From Flavobacterium anhuiense (lineage in GTDB: Bacteria; Bacteroidota; Bacteroidia; Flavobacteriales; Flavobacteriaceae), in NCBI RefSeq assembly GCF_900101855.1, contig NZ_FMVC01000003.1, positions 102,261-166,260 of the forward strand: a stretch of DNA of 64,000 nucleotides, written 5' to 3'. This document shows positions 62,776-64,000 of the stretch, one piece after another. A program made the translations under genes and the position numbers. Position 1 is the first letter of the stretch. Every line of letters starts with the position of its first letter. Under the pieces are notes generated by a model. The model did not search any database and was not told the DNA's origin. It saw nothing but the letters and a program-made list of their open reading frames with translations.

Positions 62776-64000
62776 ATGAATTTTTACAAAAAACTTTCGC
62801 CTTTCTATTACCTTGCTCTACTATATTTTATTGTAAGTTTTACGCTTAGAATGGTATTGCTTTTTCATCCCATTACACAAAGTTCTTTTACTTTTGCAGA
62901 GAGTGTAAAAATATTCTCACTTGGCTTACTATCAGATACTTTTGTGTTCGTATTAGCTTCAGGCTTTTTGTGGCTTTATCTTATTTTTATTTCGAACTCT
63001 AAATATAACAAGCCTTACGGTTATATTATACTAGCAGGCTTTATAGGATTTCTAATCTATGTAGCCTCTGGAAAAAGCATTTTTGACGAATACGGTGGCG
63101 CTTTGCCAAAAATCGTTTTGATTTTTGTTTCTTTAAAAACACTTTTGTTTTCGCTTTTCCTTTTCCTTCCAAAATACAGAGATAAAATCAGATTTTGGCT
63201 TTTTGCTTTTGTGATTTTTCTATATGTTTTATTGATTCTTCAAAATGCAATCAGCGAATTTTTCTTCTGGAACGAATTTGGAGTAAAATACAATTTCATT
63301 GCTGTTAACTATCTCATTTACACTAATGAAGTTATCGGAAACATTATGCAGTCGTATCCTGTAATCCCGATATTTTCTGCTTTGTTCATTGTTACAGCAA
63401 TTATCACTTATTTTATTATCAAGAAATCAAGAAATTATATAGATGAGATTCCGAGTTTTAATGAAAAAATAAAAATTACATCGCTTTATGCTGTTTTATT
63501 TATTGCTTCATTGTTGGCTGTTCCTGGATTAGCCAAAACTGAAAACTCTAAAAATGTCTTTGTTAATGAACTGCAATCAAATGGAATCTACAAATTCTAT
63601 TTGGCTTTTCAGAACAACAAATTGGATTATTTTAAATTCTACAAAACAATTCCGAACGAAAAGGCATTTGCTTTGTTAAAACAGGATTTACCTGCTATTT
63701 CTGGTAAAAATACATTATACGAAATAAAAGACGATTCTCTTGAACAGCATAAAAATGTGGTATTAATTACTATTGAAAGCTTAAGCGCCGATTTTATGAA
63801 AATGTATGGAAACGAACAAAATATTACGCCATTTTTAGACAGTCTTGCACAAAAAAGTTTACTCTTTACAAATGTGTATGCAGCAGGAAACCGCACAGTT
63901 CGTGGACTTGAAGCTGTAACTTTATGCCTTCCTCCTACAGCTGGCGAAAGTGTGGTTAAAAGAGAAGACAACAAAAACAAGTTCTCGACTGGATCTGTAT
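62776..64000 (+). CDS. LtaS-like sulfatase-family membrane enzyme (3' end outside the window)
   Basis: The reading frame is open from the ATG at 62776 to the window end (408 codons). About five membrane helices occupy the first 245 residues. The extracytoplasmic catalytic domain then begins (VVLITIESLSADFMKMYGNEQNITPFLDSLAQKSLLFTNVYAAGNRTVRGLEAV). The Thr in NRTVRG (near residue 374) is the candidate nucleophile of LtaS/phosphoethanolamine-transferase-type enzymes. It probably transfers phosphoglycerol or phosphoethanolamine to envelope polymers. The upstream direct-repeat array suggests control by the adjacent two-component system. Confidence 0.85.
   Translation, partial: MNFYKKLSPFYYLALLYFIVSFTLRMVLLFHPITQSSFTFAESVKIFSLGLLSDTFVFVLASGFLWLYLIFISNSKYNKPYGYIILAGFIGFLIYVASGKSIFDEYGGALPKIVLIFVSLKTLLFSLFLFLPKYRDKIRFWLFAFVIFLYVLLILQNAISEFFFWNEFGVKYNFIAVNYLIYTNEVIGNIMQSYPVIPIFSALFIVTAIITYFIIKKSRNYIDEIPSFNEKIKITSLYAVLFIASLLAVPGLAKTENSKNVFVNELQSNGIYKFYLAFQNNKLDYFKFYKTIPNEKAFALLKQDLPAISGKNTLYEIKDDSLEQHKNVVLITIESLSADFMKMYGNEQNITPFLDSLAQKSLLFTNVYAAGNRTVRGLEAVTLCLPPTAGESVVKREDNKNKFSTGSV

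Overview
The window looks like chromosomal DNA of a Flavobacterium-like member of the Bacteroidota. The evidence is the strong AT bias, A-rich gene starts with hardly any Shine-Dalgarno, repeated -7 boxes of the TAnnTTTG type, and families such as DUF4256, DUF2200, a long class II IlvC, a bifunctional HisB and a fused E1 alpha/beta dehydrogenase. No phage, plasmid, IS element, CRISPR array or rRNA gene is visible. The content is housekeeping plus a loose set of small stress, regulator and envelope genes.

Layout. 1-700: a tandem duplication carrying a broken tRNA, then tRNA-Val and tRNA-Tyr. 0.7-10.5 kb: endonuclease V, a ChrB/AraC fusion regulator, VOC proteins, a Crp/Fnr regulator with a short-chain dehydrogenase, methionine aminopeptidase, and an ArsR-led operon (SRPBCC, DoxX, DUF4256). 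10.6-19 kb: an ABC-F ATPase, lipoproteins, a transglutaminase-like membrane protein, an orphan periplasmic-binding-like protein, a nucleoside phosphorylase, a SUI1 factor and a 2OG-Fe(II) oxygenase. 19-34 kb: branched-chain 2-oxoacid dehydrogenase E1, a second Crp/Fnr regulator with a quinone-oxidoreductase-like gene, a YbdG-like channel, two helicases, NDH-2 and a Bcr/CflA exporter. 34-39 kb: a cNMP/CBS/DUF294 protein and a DnaQ-like protein beside acetyl-CoA synthetase. 39.7-48 kb: a leftward ilv/leu block (leuA, leuB, ilvD, ilvB, ilvN, ilvC). 52.6-60.4 kb: a complete leftward his operon (hisG, D, C, B, H, A, F, IE). 60.5-64 kb: a two-component system and the start of an LtaS-like sulfatase.

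The strongest signals beyond gene calling are regulatory. ilvD is preceded by a 25-codon leader ORF rich in Ile and Val codons and a terminator hairpin. hisG is preceded by a 19-codon leader ORF with four consecutive His codons and a terminator. Both have the architecture of transcription attenuation by leader-peptide translation. Two Crp/Fnr genes each precede an oxidoreductase gene, and in all three promoters examined a 16-bp palindrome sits exactly 21 nt before the -7 box. The ChrB/AraC gene and the VOC gene after it share a 23-bp motif about 80 nt before each start. The response regulator is divergent from the LtaS-like gene, and six TTAAG-like boxes lie between them at an exact 11-bp period. 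A four-unit diverged tandem array of about 118 bp per unit (about 33.53-33.94 kb) has no explanation from known families. Intergenic spaces, above all those inside the his operon, are rich in short palindromic and heptad-like repeats.
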